From Parabacteroides timonensis (GTDB lineage: Bacteria > Bacteroidota > Bacteroidia > Bacteroidales > Tannerellaceae), in NCBI RefSeq assembly GCF_900128505.1, contig NZ_LT669940.1:902883-966882 (forward strand): a stretch of 64,000 nt of DNA, in the 5' to 3' direction. Below the pieces are notes generated by a model, which saw only the letters and a list, made by a program, of their open reading frames with translations, ran no database searches and was not told where the DNA came from. Made by a program: the position numbers and the translations under genes. Of the stretch, positions 1 to 8,850 are shown piece after piece; within the stretch, counting starts at the first letter, position 1, and every line of letters starts with the position of its first letter.

Positions 1-1
1 T

Positions 2-484
2 GAAGTGGAAATGAAAGAAAAGAAAGACCGTGTTGACGATGCTTTGCATGCAACCCGCGCTGCTATCGAAGAAGGTACAGTTCCTGGTGGTGGTGTAGCT
101 TACATCCGTGCTATCGAAGCATTGGAGGGTCTGAAGGGTGAAAACGAAGACGAAACAACAGGTATCGAAATCGTTAAACGTGCTATCGAAGAACCGTTGC
201 GTCAGATCGTTGCTAATGCAGGTAAAGAAGGTGCCGTTATTGTTCAGAAAGTAAAAGAAGGTAAAGGTGACTTCGGTTACAATGCTCGTACAGACAAATA
301 TGAAAACCTGTGTGCAGTAGGTGTAATCGACCCGGCTAAGGTGACTCGTGTTGCTTTGGAAAATGCAGCTTCTATTGCTGGTATGTTCCTGACAACAGAA
401 TGTGTGATCGCAGAGAAGAAAGAAGATACTCCTGCTATGCCTCCGATGAACCCAGGTATGGGCGGAATGGGTGGCATGATGTAA
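2..484 (+). CDS. groEL: 60 kDa chaperonin GroEL, C-terminal part (cut by window edge)
   Basis: GroEL is the ATP-dependent cytosolic folding chaperonin that works with GroES. Only about the last 160 residues are present; the reading frame is already open at base 2, so the true start lies outside the window. The segment has the conserved VDDALHATRAAIEEG stretch, the VPGGG turn and the Gly/Met-rich flexible tail (ending NPGMGGMGGMM) typical of bacterial GroEL. The frame ends with TAA just before a strong hairpin terminator, which fits the last gene of a groES-groEL operon. The identification is secure; nothing can be said about the missing part. Confidence 0.97.
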   Translation, partial: EVEMKEKKDRVDDALHATRAAIEEGTVPGGGVAYIRAIEALEGLKGENEDETTGIEIVKRAIEEPLRQIVANAGKEGAVIVQKVKEGKGDFGYNARTDKYENLCAVGVIDPAKVTRVALENAASIAGMFLTTECVIAEKKEDTPAMPPMNPGMGGMGGMM

Positions 485-509
485 TCTCTTCCCATAAGAT
501 AAATTATAA

Positions 510-547
510 ACGGCTGCTTCCGAAAAAAGGAAGTGGCCGTTTTTTTA
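510..547 (+). terminator. Intrinsic terminator after groEL
   Basis: A 12-bp stem (arms 510-521 and 529-540, with wobble pairs) and a 7-nt A-rich loop are followed by a run of T. It lies 25 bp after the groEL stop codon. Confidence 0.85.
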
Positions 548-584
548 TTATATTTGTCGCGGTTTACATATATAATAATGTATA

Positions 585-1493
585 GTGATAAAGATTAAAG
601 AAGGATTTAAAGGAGAACGTTTTGTCTCTTTGCCGGACGAATTGCTGGAGGCTTATAGCCGGGAACCGCTTATCGGTAATTTATATGTCCGTAAGATCGG
701 TTTCTTTCCCCGGGTGAAGTACCATTATGTACAGAAAGACCAGGGATGTAGTTATGCTATGCTTATCTATTGTATAGAAGGGGAGGGCTGGTATACCATT
801 CATGGGAAGACTTATCCGGTGAAGCAGAACCAATACATCATTATACCTCCGAATGTACCGTATTCCTTTGGTTCTTCCGAACATAATCCCTGGACGATAT
901 ACTGGGTTCATTTCATGGGGAGACTTGGCCGGGAGTTTCTACCGTCTACACCGGTGCCGGGCATAATCCTGCCGGGCGAATATTCCCGCCTGCAAGACCG
1001 TGTACAATTGTTTGAAGAGATATACAGTTGCTTCTCGATGGGATATATTAAAGAATATATGGTTTATTCGTCGATGTGCCTATATATGTTCCTTACCTCT
1101 TTTTTGTATTTGGAGCAGTATCGTTATATTAATTTACCTAATCATAAGGAATACTCTTTTGCTTCCCGTGTGATCCATTACATGAATGAACATGTGGAGC
1201 GTAACCTGACTTTGGATCAGCTGGCGGCTTATTTTAAATATTCTCCATCCCATTTCTCTATGCTTTTCCAGAAGGAAACGGGCGTGTCGCCGATAAACTA
1301 TTTTATCCGACTGAAGATACAGAAGGCCTGCCAGTATATCGTATTGACTAACCTGAAACTGAATGAGATATCCACAAAGCTTGGTTTTGAAGAGCCGGCT
1401 TACTTTTCGCGTACCTTTACGAAGGTGATGGGTATTTCTCCATCCGATTATCGTAAGAAAGAGTCGGAGCATAACAGGAGTCAGGAGGAATGA
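585..1493 (+). CDS. AraC family transcriptional regulator
   Basis: A cytosolic DNA-binding regulator of 302 residues. Residues about 35-170 form a cupin-like AraC ligand-binding domain (IPPNVPYSFGSSEHNPW and WTIYWVHFMG are typical of sugar-responsive members). Residues about 190-295 hold two helix-turn-helix motifs, with the second signature near GFEEPAYFSRTFTKVMGISP. The frame begins with GTG at 585; no in-frame ATG lies nearby, so GTG is the best start but is not certain. It stands alone between groEL and the large secreted protein, both in the same direction, and could control the latter, but no operator was identified. Confidence 0.88.
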   Translation: MIKIKEGFKGERFVSLPDELLEAYSREPLIGNLYVRKIGFFPRVKYHYVQKDQGCSYAMLIYCIEGEGWYTIHGKTYPVKQNQYIIIPPNVPYSFGSSEHNPWTIYWVHFMGRLGREFLPSTPVPGIILPGEYSRLQDRVQLFEEIYSCFSMGYIKEYMVYSSMCLYMFLTSFLYLEQYRYINLPNHKEYSFASRVIHYMNEHVERNLTLDQLAAYFKYSPSHFSMLFQKETGVSPINYFIRLKIQKACQYIVLTNLKLNEISTKLGFEEPAYFSRTFTKVMGISPSDYRKKESEHNRSQEE

Positions 1494-1609
1494 TTTGATA
1501 TGTCCTTAAAACCGCATTATTTGTACGTTTTAAACCAAGAATCGGATAAGAAAGCGTGGTTAAAGGGAAAAAAAGATAATAAAAAAATAGTGCAACTAAA
1601 AAAGATATG

Positions 1610-1617
1610 TATCTTTG
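1610..1617 (+). promoter_or_regulatory. Bacteroidetes -7 promoter box for the large secreted protein gene
   Basis: TATCTTTG matches the TAnnTTTG consensus. It is 130 bp before the ATG at 1747, giving a leader of roughly 120 nt. No clear -33 TTTG was found at the usual spacing. Confidence 0.5.
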
Positions 1618-1671
1618 TCCTACAATTTAAGTGCAAGGTATGCACGCAAGAGAACAATTTGATGAGATTTG

Positions 1672-1728
1672 TTTGAGCTTTATATTTTATTACAGTATAG
1701 ATTTTATTTGAACTTTATATTTTATTAC
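1672..1728 (+). repeat. Direct repeat of 22 bp in the AT-rich leader
   Basis: The 22-bp segments at 1672-1693 and 1707-1728 differ by one base and have a 35-bp period. Both begin TTTGA and end TTTTATTAC. They lie in the predicted 5' untranslated leader just before the ATG at 1747. Bacteroidetes translation initiation favours A/U-rich leaders, so a duplicated AU-rich leader could raise expression; that role is inference. Confidence 0.7.
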
Positions 1729-1746
1729 TAATTAAATTATTTGATT

Positions 1747-4700
1747 ATGAACAAAAAGTTTTCTACTCTTCTTGTCGGCGCCCTGCTGACAACAAGTCTT
1801 GGAGCTTTCGCGCAAGGTACTACACATGTACATACCGATGAAAATAAGATCGGTCATGGTATTACTCTTCGCCCAACTGCAACAGCCAGTGCAGCAATTG
1901 GTGCTGGTATTAATCATTTTGATGCAGATAAATTGTATCAATTGACAGACGCAGATGGAAAAGTATTGATCCAGACTCGTAATTACCGGACAGGTGAATT
2001 GAATTTGAAGTTGGTTAATGTGGCCGACGCTCCTATCAATGCTTCTTTATGGTCTATTAAGGTAACTAACGATAACGTAAGTGGTGTTAGCTATACAATG
2101 ACAAACAAAGAAACAAACCTGGAGTTGGTTTATGCTCATGTTAATGCAACTCTGTTTAATGAACCGACAGTTACTTCTACAACTAACCTGGATGCTTCTA
2201 TCCTGGAAGGATGTCTGACTAACTGGACCTGGTATTCTACAATTTCTCAGAATACAAATTTTGATTACAAACCTATCTATTCTTATTTTGCAAACCGTGA
2301 CTCGGTAGTTGTTCTTCAGAAGAACTTAAGTAGCGAAATCATTGCAGCGAAATATTCTAAAGAAGAAGCTGAAACTGACGTTGAAGCGATTACTGATGCT
2401 GTTAAGTTGAAACCGGTTCTGGCTGGTGGTATCATCCTGACTGCTGACGACCTGAACAGAATGGTTGACTTCCAGTACGATGGTACATTCGGTATCGTTT
2501 CTGCTGTAGCTCCTAACACTGAAAGCCCGTTGTTGACGAATACTTTCACTGCAGTAGAATTGAATGATGTTGATTTCCCGGTTGTTGCAACTGCTGCTAG
2601 TGACGGAGCTGTAAGAAAGCAGTTAGGTCTTAGCTCTGCTGCTGCTACTACTGCATTGGTTGCAGAAGAATTCGTATATCTTAAGAATGCAGCCGGTAAG
2701 GTTCTTTCTGTTGGTACAGAATTCTATTCAAGCCTGAGCAAGGAATTACCGATGGTAATGTTGGATGATGTTCCTTCACGCGTTGCTATTCCTGATGGTA
2801 TAAGCCATACATCTGCTACTTGGGAAGCTCGTAGCTTGTTCCGTTTTACTTATTACCCGTCTAACGACAGTCTGTTGATCGAACCGATGAATGCTATGCC
2901 GAAGAATTATGCAAGTAGCTTGTGGCAGAATGCTGATTTCGCGTTCAACTCTGTTTACAATGACTTGACTAAGTTCCATACTAATACAGTAGCAACTCCT
3001 GGTAGAGCTAATCTTTACAGTGCTGATAATGGTCCTGTAGCTGTTCGTATTGCTTATCTTACAGAAGGAAAAGCTGTTATCACAGCTAAGAATACTGAAA
3101 CAAACGGTGGTATCGCACTTCCGGGTTCTTTGCAAACTAAATTTACATTCAAAGATAGAAACTTTAAGTATCTGTCTCGTGTAAATGTAGACCAGGGCTT
3201 GTATTTCATTACAGATGTAGCAACTGGTAAGAATGTAGTTGACAACTTCATCGGTCGTTTGATGCTGGATGCTGCTACAACTGCTCAGGATTACAATGAT
3301 ATGCCTGCTACTATGTGGGTTGTTAAGACTACAGGTTGCGGTGCTGTTCCTACAGTAGCTATCTATAACCGTGAATATGCAGACGAAGTATTCGAAGGTC
3401 AGCTTTACAAAGATGAAAAGGGTATTTATTTCATCAATAGAAACTATCGTAGCTTCAGAGATAAAGAACTTCAGAATGCAGATACATATACATTTGCAGC
3501 AGTAGAAGATAACGAAGCTAAAACAAGTCCTCGTCATGGTTACAAGCACTTCAAGACTGAAGATTTGCTTTATACTAAGTATTACATGAACTACAACTTG
3601 TTTGCAAATCAGGAACTGTATCTGAACGTATCTGAAGAAAAGAGCTTTGCTCCGACTCCAGGTCAGGCAACAACTTATGAATTGACAGAAGCTCAGAATA
3701 TTCTGGTTGATGGTGACAAGGCTATCGACGTACCGTTCGGTTACGGTGCTGAAATCGGTTTGCCGCAGCTTGCAAGAACAGCTTATGTTCTGAAAGTAAG
3801 CGACAAGAACCTGATCGACAACGATAAGATCTATGTATATCTGGTAAGCCCGCAGGGTAAGACTCCTTATTACAAGGCTATGACTAAAGCTGAAGCTGCT
3901 GCTTCTGCTGCAGATCAACCTAAGTTAGGTGTATTCTATCTGAAAGCCGATCAGGTGAAGGGTGACGAAATCTGCTATGTATTGGTAGATATCAACAGTG
4001 GTAATGTTCTGAGAATCAACAATGGTTGGATGCAGGCACATTGCGAAGACGGTGTTGGCGAAATGAGCTACCTGCCTTTGGATAACGTTGCAACTGAAAG
4101 AGCTACTGCATTTGCTATTATCACTGACAACCGTCCATTGTATATGGATCTGGGTGAAGTTGGTAAACATATCAATATGTTCCGTGCAAGAGGTACAGGT
4201 TCTGAATTCCTGTTCGAAGATTCTAACAACCAGAGCAACGCTCCGCAAGTTGTAAAAGACTTCGGTTACCTGGGTATGACAGCTGAAAAGATTCAGCCGA
4301 TCGGTAAAGAAAGCAAAACTGCTATCTATGCTGACTATGTAGTAAGTTCAACTGACCGTATGCCTCAGTATCTGTTCGTTCTTCGTCCGGATTCAGTGAA
4401 AGACGGTAAGTGGTGTAATACTCACGGTTACAACCCGAACTGCGAACATGAGATGGATTACAACGGTTACCTGGCCGGTAGCTTCCTGATCAACCTGACT
4501 GACTCAGTGAAGGGTAGCACTAACATGTTGAATAATCCTGACGTTTACAAATGGCAGTCTTACACTCGCCTTGGTTTCGTAGAAGGTGTTCACCAGGTAG
4601 ATGCAGATGGCGAATATCTGTATATCTTGAAGGATGGTAGAAAGTTGGCAGACCTGAAGAATAAGGACGGCGTTCTTGATCCTCGCGACCTGTACAACGA

Positions 4701-5208
4701 AGCTATCTTCGAAAAGAAACCGGTAGACGGCTTACATAAGAACTATGCATTCTCTCTGCGTTTCACAGACGACGATCATAAGGACTTCTTACTGGAATCT
4801 AACCTGGATGAAGTATCTCATATTGCTTCGTTCAAGGGTGCATGGGTGAAAATCCACAATGGTGTACCTGTATTGGCTGAATACACTGTAGATAACGGTA
4901 ACCACGAAGATGACGACAAGAAGATGCAGGAACTGATCAACCAGGCTCAGATCTTCAACTTAGAAGATACTAGCGATTATGCAACATCTAACGAAGGTGT
5001 TTCTACATCAGGTGTTAGTGTAATTGCAGGTGAAGGTACGATCACTATCCTGAATGCAACTGGTAAGACAGTTACTGTAAGCAACATCCTTGGTCAGACT
5101 GTAACAGTTCAGAATATCACTTCTGACAATGCAACTATCACTGCTCCTGCAGGTATCGTGGTTGTAGCTGTTGATGGTGAAAGTGCTGTTAAAGCTATCG
5201 TTAAATAA
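1747..5208 (+). CDS. Very large secreted/surface protein with DUF6383-like C-terminal domain
   Basis: 1,153 residues, starting at ATG 1747; a TTG six bases upstream is in frame but ATG gives a clean signal peptide (MNKKFSTLLVGALLTTSLGAFAQ). The body has no recognised enzyme motif. The last 65 or so residues (GTITILNATGKTVTVSNILG onward, ending VVVAVDGESAVKAIVK) resemble the DUF6383/type IX-sorting style beta domain found on large Parabacteroides surface proteins. Codon choice is strongly biased (for example GGT, CTG, AAC), suggesting high expression. It is monocistronic, with its own promoter, duplicated leader and strong terminator. A structural surface-layer-like role is plausible but unproven; domain naming is from memory of the family. 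Confidence 0.75.
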   Translation: MNKKFSTLLVGALLTTSLGAFAQGTTHVHTDENKIGHGITLRPTATASAAIGAGINHFDADKLYQLTDADGKVLIQTRNYRTGELNLKLVNVADAPINASLWSIKVTNDNVSGVSYTMTNKETNLELVYAHVNATLFNEPTVTSTTNLDASILEGCLTNWTWYSTISQNTNFDYKPIYSYFANRDSVVVLQKNLSSEIIAAKYSKEEAETDVEAITDAVKLKPVLAGGIILTADDLNRMVDFQYDGTFGIVSAVAPNTESPLLTNTFTAVELNDVDFPVVATAASDGAVRKQLGLSSAAATTALVAEEFVYLKNAAGKVLSVGTEFYSSLSKELPMVMLDDVPSRVAIPDGISHTSATWEARSLFRFTYYPSNDSLLIEPMNAMPKNYASSLWQNADFAFNSVYNDLTKFHTNTVATPGRANLYSADNGPVAVRIAYLTEGKAVITAKNTETNGGIALPGSLQTKFTFKDRNFKYLSRVNVDQGLYFITDVATGKNVVDNFIGRLMLDAATTAQDYNDMPATMWVVKTTGCGAVPTVAIYNREYADEVFEGQLYKDEKGIYFINRNYRSFRDKELQNADTYTFAAVEDNEAKTSPRHGYKHFKTEDLLYTKYYMNYNLFANQELYLNVSEEKSFAPTPGQATTYELTEAQNILVDGDKAIDVPFGYGAEIGLPQLARTAYVLKVSDKNLIDNDKIYVYLVSPQGKTPYYKAMTKAEAAASAADQPKLGVFYLKADQVKGDEICYVLVDINSGNVLRINNGWMQAHCEDGVGEMSYLPLDNVATERATAFAIITDNRPLYMDLGEVGKHINMFRARGTGSEFLFEDSNNQSNAPQVVKDFGYLGMTAEKIQPIGKESKTAIYADYVVSSTDRMPQYLFVLRPDSVKDGKWCNTHGYNPNCEHEMDYNGYLAGSFLINLTDSVKGSTNMLNNPDVYKWQSYTRLGFVEGVHQVDADGEYLYILKDGRKLADLKNKDGVLDPRDLYNEAIFEKKPVDGLHKNYAFSLRFTDDDHKDFLLESNLDEVSHIASFKGAWVKIHNGVPVLAEYTVDNGNHEDDDKKMQELINQAQIFNLEDTSDYATSNEGVSTSGVSVIAGEGTITILNATGKTVTVSNILGQTVTVQNITSDNATITAPAGIVVVAVDGESAVKAIVK

Positions 5209-5254
5209 ATAGGAAACTCCTGGTAAACCGTTAGGTTGACAGGTTACATACAAC

Positions 5255-5286
5255 AAAGCCCCGCTGGTTATCCGGCGGGGCTTTTT
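5255..5286 (+). terminator. Intrinsic terminator after the large secreted protein
   Basis: Arms 5255-5264 and 5275-5284 pair perfectly (AAAGCCCCGC with GCGGGGCTTT) and run into a T tract. Confidence 0.9.
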
Positions 5287-5394
5287 GCGTATCAGGGGGC
5301 AGAATCGGAATATTGTACAACTCAATCGGAATAATATGACTTGCCGGAATTGCTGAAGATTGCTTCTTTTGTCAAGAAAATAATCTTTGCAATT

Positions 5395-8300
5395 ATGAGA
5401 AAAAGAATACTATCGTTTAGTTGTCTTTGCATTTTGGCAATTACTTCATGTTCAACGCCTGAACGACAACTGGTGTGGAATATAGGTGTGGCTGACAGTT
5501 CGGCTGTTGATCTGGCTTTGGGGCCTGACCGCTATAAAGAATTTCTTGCCAATGACTTTGGCTTTGAAGACCGGTATTATCTGGTTGGAAAAAGTGATGC
5601 CAAAGAGTCATTCCCTTATGTATTGCCGGGACCTGCCGACCAATGGGGAGGTACCTGGGCTACTTCCGGTCTGCGGACGCATGATACTAATATTCTCTTT
5701 GAGTTGGATAAACTTCCGGTGGAAGGAGAGTGGAATCTGATAATAGATCTGGCCGACAACTCGCCGCATATTCCTCCTCTATTAAAAGTAATGATCAACA
5801 ATTGTCAGGAAGAGAAGATACAACTGGCTCCGGGTGGGAGCGATGCCTCTATTACCGGTGACATGAGCCAGGCCAAACCTGTCCACTTGATTATTCCTGT
5901 AAAAAGAGAATCTTTGCGGAAAGGAGGAAACTGTATTACGCTATCCGTCTTGGAAGGATCATGGCTTGTATTCGATCATGTAGGATTGGAAGGTCCGGGA
6001 AGTGTCCGGGCGATCGCTCCGGAGAAAGTCTTTGTCCGTTCCGTAGAGGCTGCAAATTATGAAATAGAAGTAGAAGGAAAAAAAGTGCAACCGCTGCTTG
6101 TCGATGTGGAACATCTTGAAGGGCAGCCGCTTCTTTCTGTCAGGCTTGATGGAAAAGAGATCCTGTCTACCCGTCTGGATACAGCCCGTTATTGCCTTGA
6201 AGCTCCAATGCCTTCCGTTACGGAGGGTGTGACAAGCACTTTTGAGGTTCGTGCAGATGGTAAAGTGATTCAAAAAGGAGAGGTGCAGCGTCAGCATCAA
6301 CCGCTTCAGTCTCTGGCGGAATATGTCGATACAAGGATTGGAACGGCTCATTCCCGCTGGATGATAGCCCCTGGACCTTGGATGCCTTTCGGAATGGTAA
6401 AGCTGAGTCCCGATAATCAGAATGCAGGATGGCAGGCCGGTTATCAGCCGACCTTTGAAAGCGTAGGCTGCTTCAGTCATATCCATGAATGGACAATGGG
6501 TGGTTTGGGGATGATGCCGACAAACGGTCCTTTGCAGACTGTTATCGGTGACGAGTCTGATCCGGATTCCGGCTATCGCTCGCGGATCAATAAATTAAGT
6601 GAAGAGGCACCGTTGGGATATTATAAAGTCGATCTTACAGATTATGGTATCCGTGCGGAACTGACCGCAACCACTCATTGTGGTTTCCAACGCTATACTT
6701 TCCCGTCGGATAAAGACAGTGCCCGTGTCCTGGTCGATTTGCATATACCAGCAGAATATGATTATCAATTGAAAGATATCGAGATTAAGAAAGTGAGCGA
6801 TACGCGTATCGAAGGATTTAGCCATCAGTTATCTAAAAATGTATGGAGTTCTGATGCAGACCAGGAATATACGATCCATTTCGTAATCGAATTTGACCAA
6901 CCGATCTTGTCTATGGGAGGTTGGATAAATGAAAAGCAACAGCTGACAGATCGTCTGACGGCCCGTGATATAAAAGATGCCGGAGTTTGGCTACAGTTTG
7001 ATGCCGGGAAGTCGCCGGTTGTACAGGCACGTTCCGGCTTGTCTCTGGTAAGCATAGCTAATGCGGCAGATAATTTGGAAAAGGAGATCAGTACTCCTTT
7101 CGGCTGGAAGTTCGATGCGGTACGTACTAATCAGCAGAATGTATGGAACGATGTGTTTAACCGGCTACAGATCACGACGAATAACCGGTTGGAGAAAGTT
7201 CGTTTTTATACGAATATGTATAGGGCGTTGTGTAGCCGTAATATATGGAGTGATGTAAACGGGGAATGGGTATCCGCCGATGAAAAGGTACGTCGTTTTA
7301 CGGATCCGGATGATGTGGCTTTGGGGTGTGATGCTTTCTGGAATACGTTTTGGAATCTGAATCAGTTCTGGAACCTGGTAACTCCGGAGTGGAGTAACCG
7401 CTGGGTAAAGTCTCAGTTAGGAATGTATGATGCAAACGGATGGTTGGCAAAAGGTCCTGCCGGTATGGAGTATATTCCCGTTATGGTGGCGGAGCATGAA
7501 ATACCACTGATTGTCAGTGCCTGGCAAATGGGTATCCGTGGTTTTGACGGAGAGAAAGCTTTTGAAGCGGTGAAGAAGATGCAGACAACACCCAGCCAGA
7601 AGGTTTGTGGAGGTTATGCCGGAAACCGTGATCTGGTTCCTTATCTGAAACATCGATATGTGCCGACCGACCAGGGACGTTTCTCTAATACACTTGAATA
7701 TTCATATGATGACTGGACTGTCGCTCAGTTTGCAAAAGCATTGAATAAGGAAGATGACTATAACTATTTTACAGAACGGGGTTCATGGTGGCGAAATGCC
7801 ATTAATCCGGAAACGGGATATGCCCAGATGCGTAGTAGCGATGGTAGTTGGGCGAAAGATTTCGATCCGTTCCATTCGGGAGCTAACCATCATTATGTAG
7901 AAGGGAATGCATGGCAGCTGACTTATTTTGTTCCTCAGGATGTCCCCGCACTAGCGGAAGTCATAGGGAAAGATCGCTTTGTGGAACGTCTGCAATGGGG
8001 ATTTGATGCCAGTGAGCCCTGGCGGTATAATGCGCCGAACGACCAGTATTGGGATTATCCAGTGGTTCAGGGTAATCAGCAATCCATGCATTTTGCATTC
8101 CTGTTCAATTGGGTCGGTAAACCGTGGCTTACCCAGCGTTGGAGTCGTTCTATCGTAGAACGTTATTATGGAACGGGTATGGCTAATGCCTATCTGGGGG
8201 ATGAGGATCAGGGGCAGATGAGTGCCTGGCTGATTATGGCCTCTTTGGGACTTTTCCAAACGGACGGAGGTTGTAGTACAGAGCCTGTGTACGAAATAGC

Positions 8301-8541
8301 AAGCCCTTTGTACGAAAAGGTTGTGATTGATTTGGGAGAACGTTTTGGCAGAGGTAAGACCTTTACGATCGAGGCTCGTGGCGCGTCCCGAAACAATAAA
8401 TATGTACAAAGTGCCGTATTGAATGGCAAGCCCTTACAGTCTTTCCGCTTCCCGGCATCTGAACTATTAAAAGGCGGTTCTCTGGTTCTCGAAATGTCCT
8501 CGGAGCCTAATTATTCGTGGGGAGTGAAAGCTGATGAGTAA
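5395..8541 (+). CDS. GH92 alpha-mannosidase lipoprotein with extra N-terminal beta-sandwich domain
   Basis: An exported lipoprotein of 1,048 residues; start chosen at ATG 5395 because it gives a lipobox (LAITSCS), while the longer frame begins at TTG. Residues about 25-200 resemble the carbohydrate-binding domain III of PL4 rhamnogalacturonan lyases (PYVLPGPADQWGG, LAPGGSDASITGD, GSWLVFDHVGLEGPG). From about residue 300 comes the GH92 catalytic module: YVDTRIGT, PFGMVKLSPD, FSHIHEWTMGG, and near the C-terminus GDEDQGQMSAWLIMASLG, the family's calcium/catalytic-acidic segment. GH92 enzymes are calcium-dependent exo-alpha-mannosidases that trim N-glycans or mannans. It precedes SusC/SusD and probably serves the same locus. 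Confidence 0.88.
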   Translation: MRKRILSFSCLCILAITSCSTPERQLVWNIGVADSSAVDLALGPDRYKEFLANDFGFEDRYYLVGKSDAKESFPYVLPGPADQWGGTWATSGLRTHDTNILFELDKLPVEGEWNLIIDLADNSPHIPPLLKVMINNCQEEKIQLAPGGSDASITGDMSQAKPVHLIIPVKRESLRKGGNCITLSVLEGSWLVFDHVGLEGPGSVRAIAPEKVFVRSVEAANYEIEVEGKKVQPLLVDVEHLEGQPLLSVRLDGKEILSTRLDTARYCLEAPMPSVTEGVTSTFEVRADGKVIQKGEVQRQHQPLQSLAEYVDTRIGTAHSRWMIAPGPWMPFGMVKLSPDNQNAGWQAGYQPTFESVGCFSHIHEWTMGGLGMMPTNGPLQTVIGDESDPDSGYRSRINKLSEEAPLGYYKVDLTDYGIRAELTATTHCGFQRYTFPSDKDSARVLVDLHIPAEYDYQLKDIEIKKVSDTRIEGFSHQLSKNVWSSDADQEYTIHFVIEFDQPILSMGGWINEKQQLTDRLTARDIKDAGVWLQFDAGKSPVVQARSGLSLVSIANAADNLEKEISTPFGWKFDAVRTNQQNVWNDVFNRLQITTNNRLEKVRFYTNMYRALCSRNIWSDVNGEWVSADEKVRRFTDPDDVALGCDAFWNTFWNLNQFWNLVTPEWSNRWVKSQLGMYDANGWLAKGPAGMEYIPVMVAEHEIPLIVSAWQMGIRGFDGEKAFEAVKKMQTTPSQKVCGGYAGNRDLVPYLKHRYVPTDQGRFSNTLEYSYDDWTVAQFAKALNKEDDYNYFTERGSWWRNAINPETGYAQMRSSDGSWAKDFDPFHSGANHHYVEGNAWQLTYFVPQDVPALAEVIGKDRFVERLQWGFDASEPWRYNAPNDQYWDYPVVQGNQQSMHFAFLFNWVGKPWLTQRWSRSIVERYYGTGMANAYLGDEDQGQMSAWLIMASLGLFQTDGGCSTEPVYEIASPLYEKVVIDLGERFGRGKTFTIEARGASRNNKYVQSAVLNGKPLQSFRFPASELLKGGSLVLEMSSEPNYSWGVKADE

Positions 8542-8850
8542 GACATTCTTTGTTTTGTCTGAATTATAATTTGTATTTCACAAGATATTTATGTTTAAAT
8601 TTTCTATCATAAAGATGTGCTATCTTCTTTGTGATAGAAGATTTGTGTTGTTTTATTCTTGATAACAAGGTGGTTAGGTTGTATTTTGGAGTAGTAAGAT
8701 AGTGCAAGTATATCGGATAATTTTATTATAATTCTGTAAAATATAATCTATTACTTTGTTGTAGAGTTAAGTAAGAATTACAGAGTAAAATTAATGAGAT
8801 AATTATGGTATAGTATCATAAATACTAAATTACTAACTAATAATAATAGT
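8542..8850 (+). other. Intergenic region before SusC: hairpin and weak promoter
   Basis: No gene is seen. A hairpin (arms 8602-8614 and 8627-8639, one wobble pair) is followed by T-rich sequence and may end the GH92 transcript. A box TTACTTTG at 8751-8758 differs from TAnnTTTG at one place and lies about 93 bp before the ATG at 8851, a possible SusC promoter. Confidence 0.4.

Noticed and set aside
585..1493. The AraC regulator as controller of the GH92/SusC locus
   Set aside because: It is 4 kb away with a monocistronic gene between; no shared operator was found.
2776..3918. A 380-residue open frame on the minus strand opposite the large secreted protein
   Set aside because: It is cysteine/serine-rich low-complexity sequence lying fully inside a strongly codon-biased gene; no signal, start context or domain supports it.
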